From Alcaligenes aquatilis (GTDB lineage: Bacteria > Pseudomonadota > Gammaproteobacteria > Burkholderiales > Burkholderiaceae_B): a stretch of DNA of 64,000 bases. Shown here in pieces: positions 46,082 through 56,221 of this stretch (position 1 is its first letter; each line of letters opens with the position of its first letter). The notes under the pieces were generated by a model. That model was not told the DNA's origin, did not search any database, and saw nothing but the letters and a program-made list of their open reading frames with translations. The stretch spans positions 3,542,572 to 3,606,571 of the forward strand of contig NZ_CP022390.1 in NCBI RefSeq assembly GCF_003076515.1, given 5' to 3'. The position numbers and the translations under genes were made by a program.

Positions 46082-46117
46082 AACCCCTGTTTTTCCAGTT
46101 GGAAGCAGGGGTTTTTT
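46082..46117 (+). terminator. Terminator of the TRAP binding-protein gene
   Basis: AACCCCTG (46082-46089) pairs with CAGGGGTT (46106-46113), additional TTTCC/GGAAG pairs lie inside, and a run of T's follows. Confidence 0.85.
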
Positions 46118-46409
46118 GATGGTTGGTGTTCTGGAGCAAAGGTTTGGCCGGATTATTAAGAGCTAAAGAGGTAGGCGGCAGGCGAAACTTTTTGGGGGCT
46201 GGGGAGGTTTCTGGTGTAAATCCGGCAAAGACTCCCAATGCTGCTGAAGGAGTGTGCAGATCCCAAAATGCGTTTTCCCTCTATGAGAGCGCTCTCGGAT
46301 GTGGCAAAAAACCTGTGTTTTTGTACAAAATCCTAGTGTTATCCACTATTTATGTTATTATGGCGAGCTATTTGGCATAAATGCACGGGCGGAATATAAC
46401 GTCTTGGCA

Positions 46410-46478
46410 GGGTCAAATGGAGCTGCCTGGCTTGAGAAAGCGGGTGGATTGTATGGGCCAAGCATGTTGCTTTGACCC
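46410..46478 (+). promoter_or_regulatory. Structured leader of the rplM-rpsI operon
   Basis: GGGTCAAA (46410-46417) and TTTGACCC (46471-46478) form a perfect 8-bp closing stem; inside it GCTTG and CAAGC can pair. The structure ends 16 nt before the AGGAA ribosome binding site of rplM. In E. coli, L13 represses its own operon by binding the leader; the fold here is a candidate for the same role, though its details are inferred. Confidence 0.5.
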
Positions 46479-46503
46479 AGAATTTTAATATTTAGGAACC
46501 ATC

Positions 46504-46932
46504 ATGAAGACCTTCGTGGCCAAGCCGCTTGAAGTCAAACGTGACTGGTTTGTGATTGACGCTAAAGGCAAAGTCCTTGGTCGTGTGGCCAGCGAAGTCG
46601 CACGCCGTTTGCGTGGTAAGCACAAACCCGAATACACCCCTCACGTTGATACTGGCGATTACATCATTATCATCAACGCTGCTGACATTGCCGTGACCGG
46701 TAACAAGGCACAGGATAAGAAGTACTATCGTCACTCGAATTACCCAGGCGGTATTTACGAAACCAACTTCCAAACCATGCAAGAGCGCTTCCCTGGCCGT
46801 GCCGTTGAAAAGGCCGTCAAGGGTATGTTGCCTAAGGGCCCTCTGGGCTACGCCATGGCCAAGAAACTGAAGGTTTACGCTGGTGCCGAGCATCCTCATA
46901 GTGCTCAACAGCCTAAAACTCTGGACATCTAA
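46504..46932 (+). CDS. rplM: 50S ribosomal protein L13
   Basis: This 142-residue protein has the L13 signatures [47 protein letters not shown] and [20 protein letters not shown]. It is an early assembly protein of the large subunit. rpsI follows after 9 bp, the universal bacterial pair. The preceding leader is structured and may be autoregulatory. Confidence 0.98.
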   Translation: MKTFVAKPLEVKRDWFVIDAKGKVLGRVASEVARRLRGKHKPEYTPHVDTGDYIIIINAADIAVTGNKAQDKKYYRHSNYPGGIYETNFQTMQERFPGRAVEKAVKGMLPKGPLGYAMAKKLKVYAGAEHPHSAQQPKTLDI

Positions 46933-46941
46933 GGATAGGTC

Positions 46942-47334
46942 ATGATCGGTAACTGGAATTACGGTACGGGCCGTCGCAAGACCTCCGTCGCTCGTGTCTT
47001 CATCAAGAAGGGTTCGGGCCAAATCGTAGTCAACGGCAAGCCTGTTGACGAATACTTTGCTCGCGAAACGGGTCGCATGATTGTGCGTCAGCCACTGGTG
47101 CTGACCAACCATGTTGAATCGTTCGACATCAAGATCAACGTGCATGGCGGCGGTGAAAGCGGCCAAGCCGGTGCTGCCCGTCACGGCATCACCCGCGCTC
47201 TGATCGACTACGACGCAACACTGAAGACAGAACTGAAACAAGCTGGCTTGGTGACTCGTGACGCTCGTGAAGTTGAGCGTAAGAAAGTCGGTCTGCACAA
47301 AGCACGTCGCCGCAAACAGTTCAGCAAGCGTTAA
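46942..47334 (+). CDS. rpsI: 30S ribosomal protein S9
   Basis: This 130-residue protein starts [20 protein letters not shown], with [19 protein letters not shown] in the middle and the typical basic tail [17 protein letters not shown] that reaches the P-site tRNA. It is co-transcribed with rplM and ends in a strong terminator. Confidence 0.98.
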   Translation: MIGNWNYGTGRRKTSVARVFIKKGSGQIVVNGKPVDEYFARETGRMIVRQPLVLTNHVESFDIKINVHGGGESGQAGAARHGITRALIDYDATLKTELKQAGLVTRDAREVERKKVGLHKARRRKQFSKR

Positions 47335-47362
47335 TTCGCCTCGCGACCTGTTTATGGTGCTC

Positions 47363-47390
47363 AAAAACCCCGGACCTGTCCGGGGTTTTT
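47363..47390 (+). terminator. Terminator of rplM-rpsI
   Basis: AAAAACCCCGGAC (47363-47375) pairs perfectly with GTCCGGGGTTTTT (47378-47390), giving a GC-rich stem ending in a T-run 30 bp after rpsI. Confidence 0.9.
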
Positions 47391-47493
47391 GTTTGCTGGC
47401 TACATTTGTCCTGCTTCGCCCGGTCAGGTGCTTCAGAACAGGCAGGACTACGTTAAGATAGAATTTTTGCTCGTCTCTCTTTCAGGAAAGTTC

Positions 47494-48552
47494 ATGGCTA
47501 CACATAGCGATACCCGGATCAAGGTAGGGATTGTTGGCGGTACAGGTTACACCGGGGTCGAGCTGCTGCGTCTGTTAAGTCAGCACCCCCAGGTGGAACT
47601 GGTCGCCATTACTTCGCGTAAAGAGGATGGCGTGCCGGTCTCGGATATGTATCCGAACTTGCGTGGCCATGTGAATCTGAAGTTCTCTACCCCTGAAAAC
47701 GCCAATCTGGAACAGTGCGACGTGGTGTTTTTTGCCACTCCGCATGGTGTGGCCATGAGTCAGGTCGAACGTCTGCTGGAAGCGGGTGTACGTGTTATTG
47801 ACCTGGCTGCGGACTTCCGCCTGCAAGATACGGACGTGTTCCAGAAGTGGTACAAGATGGAGCACAGTTGCCCGGACATCCTGAGTCAATCGGCTTATGG
47901 TTTGCCAGAGCTGCTGCGCGACAAGATTGCTCAAGCCAAGGTTATTGGTAACCCTGGTTGCTACCCCACTACTGTGCTGCTGGGCTTGGCTCCCTTGTTG
48001 GAAGGCGCGCTGGTTGATACCCAACACCTGATTGCAGACTGCAAATCCGGTGTGTCCGGTGCTGGTAAAGGGGCTTCGGTTCCCAATCTGTTTGCCGAAG
48101 CCAGTGATAACTTCAAGGCATATGGCGTGTCGGGTCACCGTCACCATCCGGAAATTGTGGAACAGTTGCAGCGCCTTGCTGGTGGTCCGGTCGGTCTGAC
48201 CTTTGTGCCCCACTTGGTGCCTATGATTCGTGGCATGTTCTCCACGATCTATGCGCGCATCAAGCCCGAAGCCATGGATACAGACTTCCAGGCCTTGTAC
48301 GAGCAGCGCTATGCCAAAGAAGCTTTTGTGGACGTGCTGCCTGCCGGTACCCTGCCAGAAACCCGCTCGGTGCGTGCTTCTAACCAGCTACGTATTTCCG
48401 TGCAGCGTCCTGGCAATGGCGACCAACTGATCATTCTGGTGGTGCAGGACAACCTGGTTAAGGGTGCGTCGGGTCAGGCTGTGCAGAATATGAATATCTT
48501 GTTCGGCCTGCCCGAGCAAACCGGCTTGAAGCACGTTGCTATTTTGCCTTAA
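47494..48552 (+). CDS. argC: N-acetyl-gamma-glutamyl-phosphate reductase
   Basis: ArgC performs the NADPH-dependent third step of arginine synthesis. The 352-residue protein has [28 protein letters not shown] and the active-site NPGCYPTTV with C156; GHRHHPEI and PHLVPMIRG follow. The ATG at 47494 has AGGAAAG upstream. It precedes the DUF6776 gene and erpA, a conserved Burkholderiales order as far as I recall. Confidence 0.96.
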   Translation: MATHSDTRIKVGIVGGTGYTGVELLRLLSQHPQVELVAITSRKEDGVPVSDMYPNLRGHVNLKFSTPENANLEQCDVVFFATPHGVAMSQVERLLEAGVRVIDLAADFRLQDTDVFQKWYKMEHSCPDILSQSAYGLPELLRDKIAQAKVIGNPGCYPTTVLLGLAPLLEGALVDTQHLIADCKSGVSGAGKGASVPNLFAEASDNFKAYGVSGHRHHPEIVEQLQRLAGGPVGLTFVPHLVPMIRGMFSTIYARIKPEAMDTDFQALYEQRYAKEAFVDVLPAGTLPETRSVRASNQLRISVQRPGNGDQLIILVVQDNLVKGASGQAVQNMNILFGLPEQTGLKHVAILP

Positions 48553-48581
48553 GGGGAACTTGGCCTTGGTGAATAGGTCAA

Positions 48582-49325
48582 ATGTTTATGGCTGAATCAC
48601 CGCAAACCCATTCTCATACACTCGCTCCTCCCCGTTCGCGGGGTGGGGTGGCGACGATTGGGCTGGCCGTTTTACTGGGAGTGCTTCTGGGCGGCGGTGG
48701 GCTGTGGCTTTACCGCAGTCTGACTCAAGCTGGTGACCAGTCCGAACAAATTCAGCTGGCGATGCAGAATCTGGCGCGTAGTCAGCAATCCCTGCAGCAG
48801 ATTCAAACCGAGTTTGAGGTGCTGCGCGGGCAATTGGTGCTGGAAGAGAGTACACGTAAGGGGCTGGAAAAGTCCTTGTCGTCTACTCAGGCTGAGCTGG
48901 CGCAGACACGTGAGCAGTTGGCCTTTTACGAGCAGTTGCTCCCGCCCGGTCCCAGTGGTTCTGTTACTGTTCGGGCTATGGATGTTGTCCAAAGGGGTGA
49001 TTTGCTGGAGTACAAGGTGTTGCTGCAGCGTAACGCCCCAGAAGGAAAGACTTTTTCAGGTCGCCTGCAGTTTCAGCTGACTGGGCGGCAAGACGGAAAA
49101 AACGTTAAAATCGATTTATCACCCAGTTCCGGGCCGGACTCGGTACTGACAGAGTCGTCTGTAGAACAGATCGATCCTTTGGTTTTAAACTTCAACCAGT
49201 TTCAGCGCGCCATGGGTTGGCTGGCTTTGCCGCCAGGATTTGAACCCACCGCCTTGACGCTGAACGTCCTGGAAGGAAGCGTTATCCGTGCTTCTCGCCA
49301 GGAAAAAATCGCCCCGCCAGACTAA
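48582..49325 (+). CDS. DUF6776-like membrane-anchored coiled-coil protein
   Basis: This 247-residue protein has one membrane helix ([20 protein letters not shown], about residues 25-44), a coiled-coil region (about 55-120: [20 protein letters not shown] to [14 protein letters not shown]) and a C-terminal beta domain ([16 protein letters not shown]). No enzyme motif is seen. It lies between argC and erpA. There are two possible starts, 48582 and 48588; the first is used. The function is unknown; a periplasmic scaffold is possible. Confidence 0.75.
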   Translation: MFMAESPQTHSHTLAPPRSRGGVATIGLAVLLGVLLGGGGLWLYRSLTQAGDQSEQIQLAMQNLARSQQSLQQIQTEFEVLRGQLVLEESTRKGLEKSLSSTQAELAQTREQLAFYEQLLPPGPSGSVTVRAMDVVQRGDLLEYKVLLQRNAPEGKTFSGRLQFQLTGRQDGKNVKIDLSPSSGPDSVLTESSVEQIDPLVLNFNQFQRAMGWLALPPGFEPTALTLNVLEGSVIRASRQEKIAPPD

Positions 49326-49405
49326 TCACCTTACCCGCGGGTGGTCATGTGCAAGGCGATCACATGATAATTATTCATGCCGGCGGGGGCCGGCAGGAGA
49401 ACCAC

Positions 49406-49774
49406 ATGAGCACTCTTACCGAATCCGTTGATCTGCAAGCCCCTCCTTCCCCACTGATTTTTACCGATTCAGCGGTTGAGAAGGTCCGTGAGCTCCTGAT
49501 TGAAGAAGGCAGCCCCGAACTGAAGCTGCGCGTCTTCGTGCAAGGTGGCGGCTGTTCCGGCTTCCAGTACGGCTTCACCTTTGATGAGCTGGTTAACGAC
49601 GACGACACCATTATTGATAAAGACGGCGTGCAATTACTGGTTGACGCCATGAGCTTCCAATACTTGGTGGGCGCAGAAATTGATTACAAAGACGACCTGG
49701 ACGGTGCTCAGTTCGTTATCCGTAATCCTAATGCGACAACCACTTGTGGCTGCGGCTCGTCCTTCACGATGTAA
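49406..49774 (+). CDS. erpA: Iron-sulfur cluster insertion protein ErpA
   Basis: This A-type Fe-S carrier delivers clusters to apo-proteins such as IspG/IspH. It has 122 residues. The three ligand cysteines lie in [11 protein letters not shown] and the C-terminal CGCGSSF. The ATG at 49406 follows AGGAGA; an upstream frame to 49349 is not family-like. A strong terminator follows. Confidence 0.96.
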   Translation: MSTLTESVDLQAPPSPLIFTDSAVEKVRELLIEEGSPELKLRVFVQGGGCSGFQYGFTFDELVNDDDTIIDKDGVQLLVDAMSFQYLVGAEIDYKDDLDGAQFVIRNPNATTTCGCGSSFTM

Positions 49775-50158
49775 GAAGGCAAGGCTGGCGCTGATTGCTT
49801 GGCGTTGTTGCCTTTAGCAGGTTTGTAGGAAAACACCCCAGACTCTGAATGCAGGGTCTGGGGTGTTTTTTTTGTGGGGGGGTGTTGAGGGGGGCTTTGG
49901 GGTGTAAGGACGTGACCCGCAAGAGCCTGGCTGGATGAGTCGAGTGGTGGGCGTCTATTCAGAGGTCGGCCAGAGAAGCGGAATAGCTCAATCCTGGAAA
50001 CGGATCAATTGTTGACTGCTCTAGCCAGAAAACACTTGTGCTTCTTTAGTGGTGTAGGAGGAAAGAGGCCTTGTCGGATTCAGTCTGATCGCGTAGTTCC
50101 GAGCAATGAATGATGAGTCCGAGACGCTATTGTTGCTAGGCAAGGCTAAAAATACCGA
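49775..50158. other. Non-coding interval after erpA
   Basis: This 384-bp stretch between convergent erpA and anmK holds the erpA terminator and, directly after it, long G-runs on the plus strand (49876-49902). The remainder (49910-50158) shows no ORF with coding character and no tRNA-like or repeat structure that I could see. Confidence 0.6.
49829..49871 (+). terminator. Terminator of erpA
   Basis: AAACACCCCAGAC pairs with GTCTGGGGTGTTT, with additional CTG/CAG pairs inside the loop, and is followed by eight T's. Confidence 0.88.
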
Positions 50159-51256
50159 TCAAGCCGGATAGCAGGCACCCAGCACCGTCGCGCGCCGTGC
50201 GCCTGTTACAGCGGGCAGCCCGGCAGGAATACGCTCGATATGCGCGTAGGCCAGCCAGGCAAAGGCCAGTGCTTCGATGGATTGCGGATCCATGCCCAGT
50301 TCCGCGCTGGAACGGATTGGTATCGCCATCAGATCGCCCAGGCGTTTCAGCATGGCGGGGTTGGCTGCGCCACCGCCGCACACAATCAAGTCCTGAATAT
50401 GATCTGCGTAAGGCTGGATGGCCTGCGCAATGCTGTGTATGGTCAGGTCCATTAGGGTGGATTGCACCACAGCAGGCTGAAGCTCGCCTTTCGGATCAAT
50501 ACGATCCAGATGCTCCTGCAGCCATCCCAAGTTAAATAGATCACGGCCTGTTGATTTAGGCGCAGGCAAAGCAAACCAGGGTTCGCTCAGCAGGCTGGCA
50601 AGCAAGGCAGGGTCAGAGGCGGCGCTATTGGCCCATTGCCCGTCTTTGTCGTAGGACTGGCCTTGATGTTTGTTCACCCAGGCATCCAGCAGCATATTCG
50701 CCGGACCAGTATCAAAACCAAAAACATCACAGCCAGGCAGTAGCAGGGAAATATTCGCAATCCCGCCCAGATTCAGAATGACGCGCCCGTGTTCGTGACG
50801 GAACAGCGCCTCATGAACAATAGGCACCAAGGGTGCGCCTTGGCCGCCAGCAGCAATATCCCGGCTGCGGAAATCTGCAATCACATCTATTCCGCAGCGC
50901 TCGGCCAGCAGGGCAGGGGCATTCAATTGCAGGGTGTAGCCCTGGTCGGGCGTATGGCGGATAGTTTGCCCGTGTACACCAATCGCCCGGATCAGATCTT
51001 TCTCTGGGCCTTGGGTCCAGGGCTGGCAAGCCTGGGCGTAGAGCTCTGTCAACTGCAGGGCGGCAACACTGGCGCGGGCCAGTTCATTGTGCCCGGGATG
51101 CTGCAAAGCCAGCAGCTCGTCTCGCAGAGCGGCTGGCATGGGCAGGCTATGGGTTTGGTGTACTTGCACCCCCTGCGGACCGAAGGATGCCAGTACGGCA
51201 TCCACACCGTCCATGCTGGTACCAGACATCAGTCCGATAAACAGGGGGGCTTGCAT
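50159..51256 (-). CDS. anmK: Anhydro-N-acetylmuramic acid kinase
   Basis: AnmK phosphorylates and opens 1,6-anhydro-MurNAc in peptidoglycan recycling. The 365-residue protein starts MQAPLFIGLMSGTSMDGVDA and has VIADFRSRDIAAGGQGAPLV, LNLGGIANISLL, FDTGPANMLLDAW and the late LIVCGGGAANPAMLKRL. It starts 3 bp after the M23 peptidase gene, so the two wall-turnover genes are co-transcribed. Confidence 0.96.
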   Translation of the reverse strand: MQAPLFIGLMSGTSMDGVDAVLASFGPQGVQVHQTHSLPMPAALRDELLALQHPGHNELARASVAALQLTELYAQACQPWTQGPEKDLIRAIGVHGQTIRHTPDQGYTLQLNAPALLAERCGIDVIADFRSRDIAAGGQGAPLVPIVHEALFRHEHGRVILNLGGIANISLLLPGCDVFGFDTGPANMLLDAWVNKHQGQSYDKDGQWANSAASDPALLASLLSEPWFALPAPKSTGRDLFNLGWLQEHLDRIDPKGELQPAVVQSTLMDLTIHSIAQAIQPYADHIQDLIVCGGGAANPAMLKRLGDLMAIPIRSSAELGMDPQSIEALAFAWLAYAHIERIPAGLPAVTGARRATVLGACYPA

Positions 51257-51259
51257 GGT

Positions 51260-52627
51260 TTAGCGGCTGGCCAGCTTTACGGGTTCAGCATCTGTGTGCA
51301 GCAAGGCAAAGTTGCTCTGGTAGGAAGCCAGGGTCTGCTGGAACTGTTTGCGCTGCGGCGCATCCAGGACGCGGGCTACTGGCAGGTCTACCGACAGAGG
51401 GTCAACGGCTTTTTGGGCAATTCGGAATTCGTAATGTAGGTGCGGACCTGTTGCCCAGCCGGTCGAGCCAACGTACCCAATCAGTTGACCCTGTTCTACG
51501 CGGTCTCCTTTGCGCAGACCAGCGGCAAAGCGACTTTGGTGGGCGTACAGCGTGGTGAACTGACCGTGATGCTTAAGAATGATGGTGTTGCCGTAACCGT
51601 TCTGGCGACCTATGAATTCCACTGTGCCATCTGCCGTGGCATGGATGGGGGTGCCAGAGGGTGCTGCATAGTCTACGCCTTTGTGGTTACGCCAGCCGCC
51701 ATGCACCGGATGGCGGCGACCACCAAAAGTCGAGCTGATACGGGTGAACTTCAAGGCCGTACGCAGAAAAGCACCTTTGAGGCTTTGGCCGCTGAAATCG
51801 TAATAGCCACCAGAGCCGTTTTCGGGCTGGAACCAAGCGGCTTCATGGGTTTTGCCCTGATTATTGAACTCCACTGCCAGCAAGCGGCCTGAACCTACGT
51901 CCTGGCCTTCATGGCCGTAGGATTCGTAGACCACGCGGAAGCTGTCGCCTTTGCGCAGGTCTTTCAGAAAGTCGATTTTGCTGCCCATCACATCCGCCAT
52001 TTGCAGGGTGATGTTGTCGGGGATACCGGCCTGATCACTGGCGCCAAACAGCGAGCTGTTGATGGTGGCCTGGGCCACTCGTACTCGGGTTTGGGCCAGA
52101 TCGCTCTGTTCCTGGGCGATAAAGCCGTTATTGCCATCAGGGCGCACTTCCAGCCAGCGGGCTTGGCCTTGGCCGGATTGCTCGGAATAGGGGGTATGAC
52201 GGTAGCGCAGCCACTGCAAATTGCCGTTGGCATCCAGTGCGGCTTGTATGGCTCGACCTGGGTACAGCTTGTAGATCGAACGCGCCTTTTTATCATGCGT
52301 CAGAAATTGCAATAGCCCTTCTTCACTGATTTCCATGCGCTGGAGCAGGGCGGACAAGGTGTCGCCGCGGCGGATACGGGTTTCAGTAATGTAGGCTTGC
52401 TGGTCCTGAGCCTGTAGCACCGTCAGCTCCGAAGGCAGGGTCAAGGCAGTGCGGGCTTGGTAAATCTGGGGTTCCGGGCTGCTGGGCATGACCACGGCAA
52501 GCGCACCCGCAGCGACAAAGGAGCCAAGGGCAAGCGCGATCAAACCGGTGCGGATAACTAGGGCTCGGGCGAACCGAGGCTGGTGGATGTCGAGGTGGGA
52601 GCAGGAGCGTTTCCCTTTGCTGAACAT
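51260..52627 (-). CDS. M23-family peptidoglycan endopeptidase (MepM/YebA-like)
   Basis: This 455-residue enzyme has an N-terminal membrane anchor (VIRTGLIALALGSFVAAGALA), an OapA/LysM-like region (RIRRGDTLSALLQRM), and a C-terminal LytM domain with HKGVDYAAPSGTPI and GPHLHYEFRI carrying the zinc ligands. It probably cuts D-Ala-mDAP cross-links to allow wall growth. It is divergent from tyrS across 241 bp, and anmK follows. This is the usual yebA-anmK/tyrS neighbourhood. Confidence 0.93.
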   Translation of the reverse strand: MFSKGKRSCSHLDIHQPRFARALVIRTGLIALALGSFVAAGALAVVMPSSPEPQIYQARTALTLPSELTVLQAQDQQAYITETRIRRGDTLSALLQRMEISEEGLLQFLTHDKKARSIYKLYPGRAIQAALDANGNLQWLRYRHTPYSEQSGQGQARWLEVRPDGNNGFIAQEQSDLAQTRVRVAQATINSSLFGASDQAGIPDNITLQMADVMGSKIDFLKDLRKGDSFRVVYESYGHEGQDVGSGRLLAVEFNNQGKTHEAAWFQPENGSGGYYDFSGQSLKGAFLRTALKFTRISSTFGGRRHPVHGGWRNHKGVDYAAPSGTPIHATADGTVEFIGRQNGYGNTIILKHHGQFTTLYAHQSRFAAGLRKGDRVEQGQLIGYVGSTGWATGPHLHYEFRIAQKAVDPLSVDLPVARVLDAPQRKQFQQTLASYQSNFALLHTDAEPVKLASR

Positions 52628-52868
52628 AAAACCAGAACCTTGTTGGATGTACGGTTTACTGTCCGCTTGGCTGGCAAGCGGAGGTCAGTTGTACTGGGCG
52701 GACAGAACATTCCTGCCCTGGCAATCTGACCTGCGCGGGAATGATAAAATGGTTTGTTTACGAAACCTTGCTCATTTATTAAGCACGTCTCGCAATAGCA
52801 GGCTATCCTAGCGCATTAGGCTTAATTTTTCGAGCATTTTTACTCATTAGTTTGTCACCAGATTTGTT

Positions 52869-54095
52869 ATGTCATCCCCCTCAGAGCCCCTTTCTCCAGA
52901 AGTCCTGGCTGATTTAGCCATCGTTAAACGCGGCTGCGACGAATTGCTCGTCGAATCCGAGTTTGCTCGCAAACTGGCGCGCAGCCATGCAACGGGGCAA
53001 CCCTTGCGTATCAAGCTGGGGCTGGACCCCACGGCTCCTGACATTCACCTGGGGCACACGGTGGTGCTCAACAAGATGCGCCAACTGCAGGATTTGGGGC
53101 ATACCGTCATTTTTTTGATTGGTGATTTCACCTCGACCATTGGCGATCCTAGCGGGCGCAACACGACTCGCCCGCCTTTGACGCCGGAGCAGGTTATTGC
53201 CAACGCCAAGACCTATTACGATCAGGCTGCACTGGTTCTGGACCCGGCCCGTACCGAAGTTCGCTATAACTCGGAATGGTGCGATAAGCTCGGTTCGCGC
53301 GGCATGATTCAGTTGGCCTCGCGTTATACCGTAGCCCGCATGATGGAGCGTGATGACTTCACCAAACGCTTTAAGGCGAATCAACCTATTTCGGTGCACG
53401 AGTTTTTGTACCCCTTATTGCAGGGCTACGACTCCGTTCAATTGAAAGCCGATGTTGAATTGGGCGGCACCGATCAGAAATTCAATTTGCTGGTTGGTCG
53501 TGAATTGCAAAAAGAATATGGTCAGGAACAGCAATGTATTTTGACCATGCCATTGCTGGTGGGTTTGGACGGCGTAGAAAAAATGTCCAAATCCAAAGGC
53601 AATTACATTGGTATCAGTGAAACGCCGGATTCCATGTTCGGCAAATTGATGTCCATCTCCGATACCTTGATGTGGCGTTACTTCGAGCTGTTGTCTTTCC
53701 GTAGTCTGGAAGATATTGCCAGTCTGCAAAAGCAGATCGAAGAAGGCCGTAACCCACGTGAAGTCAAAGTGGAGCTGGCACAGGAGATCGTCACACGTTT
53801 CCATAGCGCCCAAGCAGCCGCGCAGGCTCTGGAAACGTTCGATGCCCGTTTCCGCCGTGGCGAAATGCCCGAAGATATGCCCGAGGTCACCGTGGCCGGT
53901 GAATTGGCCTTGCTGCGCGTCTTGCGCGAAGCGGGTCTGGTTGCTTCCGGTAGCGAGGCCCAGCGCAACGTGGAGCAGGGCGGCGTGCGCATCAATGGCG
54001 AACGTGTGGACGATAAAGGTTTACAACTGGAGCCGGGCAGCTATGTGCTGCAAGTGGGCAAGCGCAAGTTTGCGCGAGTCACTTTGACCGGCTGA
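52869..54095 (+). CDS. tyrS: Tyrosine-tRNA ligase
   Basis: This class I synthetase has 408 residues. The HIGH-type motif is [15 protein letters not shown], the tyrosine pocket includes [32 protein letters not shown] is the second signature and a C-terminal S4 domain (about 340-405) is present. The length and motif spacing fit the TyrRS form common in betaproteobacteria. The start is the ATG at 52869 with no strong ribosome binding site. Confidence 0.97.
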   Translation: MSSPSEPLSPEVLADLAIVKRGCDELLVESEFARKLARSHATGQPLRIKLGLDPTAPDIHLGHTVVLNKMRQLQDLGHTVIFLIGDFTSTIGDPSGRNTTRPPLTPEQVIANAKTYYDQAALVLDPARTEVRYNSEWCDKLGSRGMIQLASRYTVARMMERDDFTKRFKANQPISVHEFLYPLLQGYDSVQLKADVELGGTDQKFNLLVGRELQKEYGQEQQCILTMPLLVGLDGVEKMSKSKGNYIGISETPDSMFGKLMSISDTLMWRYFELLSFRSLEDIASLQKQIEEGRNPREVKVELAQEIVTRFHSAQAAAQALETFDARFRRGEMPEDMPEVTVAGELALLRVLREAGLVASGSEAQRNVEQGGVRINGERVDDKGLQLEPGSYVLQVGKRKFARVTLTG

Positions 54096-54114
54096 TTGAT
54101 TGTGGAGGTCTGCA

Positions 54115-54750
54115 ATGAAACTGCGTAGTGATTCTTTTCAAGATCAGAGCGTGATTCCCGAGCGTCTGGCATTTTGCCGTTACGACGCACAATCGAGAGT
54201 CGCCTTGGCCGGTAACGCCAATCCGCATTTGGAATGGTCCGATGTTCCCGAGCAGACCCAATCTTTCGTGGTTATTTGCCACGACCCCGATGTCCCTAGT
54301 AAACCGGACGATGTGAATCAGGATGGGCGCGAGGTACCGGCGGATTTGCCTCGGGTGGATTTCTTTCATTGGGTCTTGATTAACGTTTCGCCCGAGCTGC
54401 GTAGCCTGGCAGAAGGCTCTTATTCCAAGGGCATCACGCCACGTGGTAAAGCCGGCCCACTGGCTCTGGACGATACGCGCCAGGGCGTGAACGACTTTAC
54501 CAACTGGTTTGCCAGCGACCGCGACATGAACGGTGATTACTTTGGCTACGACGGCCCGTGCCCGCCGTGGAACGATGCCTTGCCGCACCGTTATGTCTTT
54601 ACGGTCTATGCCCTGGATATCGCCGAGCTACCTTTGGAAGGGCGCTTTACGGGGCAGGATGTGTTGCGCGCCATGGAAGGCCATATTCTGGGCCGTGCAT
54701 CCCTGACCGGCCTATATACCGTGAATCCCCGTTTGATTCAGCAGCCCTGA
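54115..54750 (+). CDS. YbhB/YbcL-like phosphatidylethanolamine-binding (PEBP) family protein
   Basis: This 211-residue cytoplasmic protein has the PEBP anion-site words FVVICHDPDVP, DFFHWVLINV and GYDGPCPPWNDALPHRYVFTVYAL. Bacterial members have no firm biochemical role; kinase-inhibitor-like function has been proposed from the eukaryotic RKIP family. The start at 54115 follows GGAGGT. It lies 19 bp after tyrS and may be transcribed with it. Confidence 0.9.
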   Translation: MKLRSDSFQDQSVIPERLAFCRYDAQSRVALAGNANPHLEWSDVPEQTQSFVVICHDPDVPSKPDDVNQDGREVPADLPRVDFFHWVLINVSPELRSLAEGSYSKGITPRGKAGPLALDDTRQGVNDFTNWFASDRDMNGDYFGYDGPCPPWNDALPHRYVFTVYALDIAELPLEGRFTGQDVLRAMEGHILGRASLTGLYTVNPRLIQQP

Positions 54751-54757
54751 TTGCCCT

Positions 54758-54801
54758 GGGCGGACTATTTGAGTTTTTTTCATATTCTTTTGAGTCCGCC
54801 C
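54758..54801. repeat. Long-loop inverted repeat between the PEBP gene and glyA
   Basis: GGGCGGACT (54758-54766) and AGTCCGCCC (54793-54801) form a perfect 9-bp stem with a 26-nt T-rich loop. It may be a weak terminator or a regulatory dyad upstream of glyA. Confidence 0.45.
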
Positions 54802-54934
54802 GCTGCCGCCTTACTTATTTCCGCATTTTTTGGGGTTTCTGCCACCGGAGACGTTTGTCTGGGTGGTTTGATGCGCTTCCGCGCTAAAATATTGCTTTCT
54901 TAGTTTGCTACCTACTTTATCCTTAGGAACCCTC

Positions 54935-56185
54935 ATGTTTGACCGTTCTGCGACTCTTGACAAAGTTGATCCCGATCTTTGGGCTGCGATCCAAAGCGAA
55001 GATGTGCGCCAGGAGCAGCACATCGAGCTGATCGCCTCGGAAAACTACACCAGCCCCGCCGTGATGCAGGCCCAGGGCACACAACTGACCAACAAATACG
55101 CGGAAGGTTATCCTGGCAAGCGCTACTACGGCGGTTGCGAGTTCGTGGATGTGGTCGAGCAATTGGCTATCGACCGTCTGAAAGAGCTGTTTGGTGCTGA
55201 AGCGGCCAACGTGCAGCCCAACTCCGGTTCGCAAGCCAACCAGGGCGTGTACATGGCTGTACTCAAGCCCGGTGATACCGTTCTGGGCATGAGCCTGGCT
55301 GAAGGCGGTCACTTGACCCACGGTTCCCCCGTGAATGCCTCGGGCAAGCTGTACAACTTCGTGTCCTACGGTCTGGACGAGAACGAAGAGCTGGACTACG
55401 ACGAGTTGGAGCGTCTGGCCAAAGAGCACAAGCCCAAGCTGATCGTCGGTGGTGCTTCGGCTTACGCCCTGCGCATCGACTTTGAACGCATGGCTCGTAT
55501 TGCTCATGAGAACGGTGCCTTGTTCATGGTGGACATTGCTCACTACGCTGGTCTGGTGGCTGGTGGTGCTTACCCCAACCCTGTGCCTTACGCTGACTTC
55601 GTGACTTCTACGACTCACAAGTCCCTGCGCGGTCCTCGTGGTGGCGTCATTATGATGAAGGCCGAGCACGAAAAGGCCGTCAATTCGGCTATTTTCCCCG
55701 GTATTCAAGGTGGCCCACTGATTCACGTGATCGCCGGTAAGGCCGTTGCTTTTAAAGAAGCCTTGGCTCCTGAGTTCAAGGATTATGCCGCTCAGGTCGT
55801 AAAGAACGCCGACGTGCTGGCCCGCACTCTGGTTGAGCGTGGTCTGCGTATCGTGTCCGGTCGCACAGAAAGTCACGTGATGCTGGTGGACCTGCGTCCC
55901 AAGGGCATCACGGGTAAGGTGGCCGAAGAAGCGCTGGGCAAGGCTCACATCACGGTCAACAAGAACGCCATTCCTAACGACCCTGAAAAGCCCTTTGTCA
56001 CCAGCGGTGTGCGTTTGGGTACGCCTGCCATGACCACTCGCGGTTTCAAGGAAGCCGAAGCGGAATTGACGGCGCATCTGATTGCTGATGTACTGGACAA
56101 CCCTCACGACGAAGCCGTTTTGGCGGACGTTCGTCGCCGTGTACACGAGCTGACTGCCAAGTTGCCCGTTTACTCCTCCAAGTAA
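54935..56185 (+). CDS. glyA: Serine hydroxymethyltransferase
   Basis: GlyA interconverts serine and glycine with tetrahydrofolate, feeding one-carbon metabolism. It has 416 residues. The start is at [16 protein letters not shown], where TAGGAAC lies upstream; the longer frame to 54905 is rejected. Motifs seen are [14 protein letters not shown], the PLP-lysine context [12 protein letters not shown] near residue 228 and [11 protein letters not shown]. nrdR follows after 36 bp and ribD after that, the standard order. Confidence 0.97.
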   Translation: MFDRSATLDKVDPDLWAAIQSEDVRQEQHIELIASENYTSPAVMQAQGTQLTNKYAEGYPGKRYYGGCEFVDVVEQLAIDRLKELFGAEAANVQPNSGSQANQGVYMAVLKPGDTVLGMSLAEGGHLTHGSPVNASGKLYNFVSYGLDENEELDYDELERLAKEHKPKLIVGGASAYALRIDFERMARIAHENGALFMVDIAHYAGLVAGGAYPNPVPYADFVTSTTHKSLRGPRGGVIMMKAEHEKAVNSAIFPGIQGGPLIHVIAGKAVAFKEALAPEFKDYAAQVVKNADVLARTLVERGLRIVSGRTESHVMLVDLRPKGITGKVAEEALGKAHITVNKNAIPNDPEKPFVTSGVRLGTPAMTTRGFKEAEAELTAHLIADVLDNPHDEAVLADVRRRVHELTAKLPVYSSK

Positions 56186-56221
56186 TCCAGCCGGAGCGGG
56201 CCGCAAGGCCCGCGATCTTGA

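Larger units (their letters stand above)
46024..46503. other. Non-coding interval upstream of rplM
   Basis: This 480-bp stretch holds the TRAP gene terminator (46082-46117), two 12-bp perfect palindromes (46285-46296 and 46319-46330), an A/T-rich stretch near 46330-46375 suited to a promoter, and the structured rplM leader. The 85-codon plus-strand frame at 46123 has no family character. Confidence 0.55.

Noticed and set aside
46123..46380. 85-codon open frame upstream of rplM
   Set aside because: It has no family character, crosses palindromes and the probable promoter, and lacks a convincing ribosome binding site.
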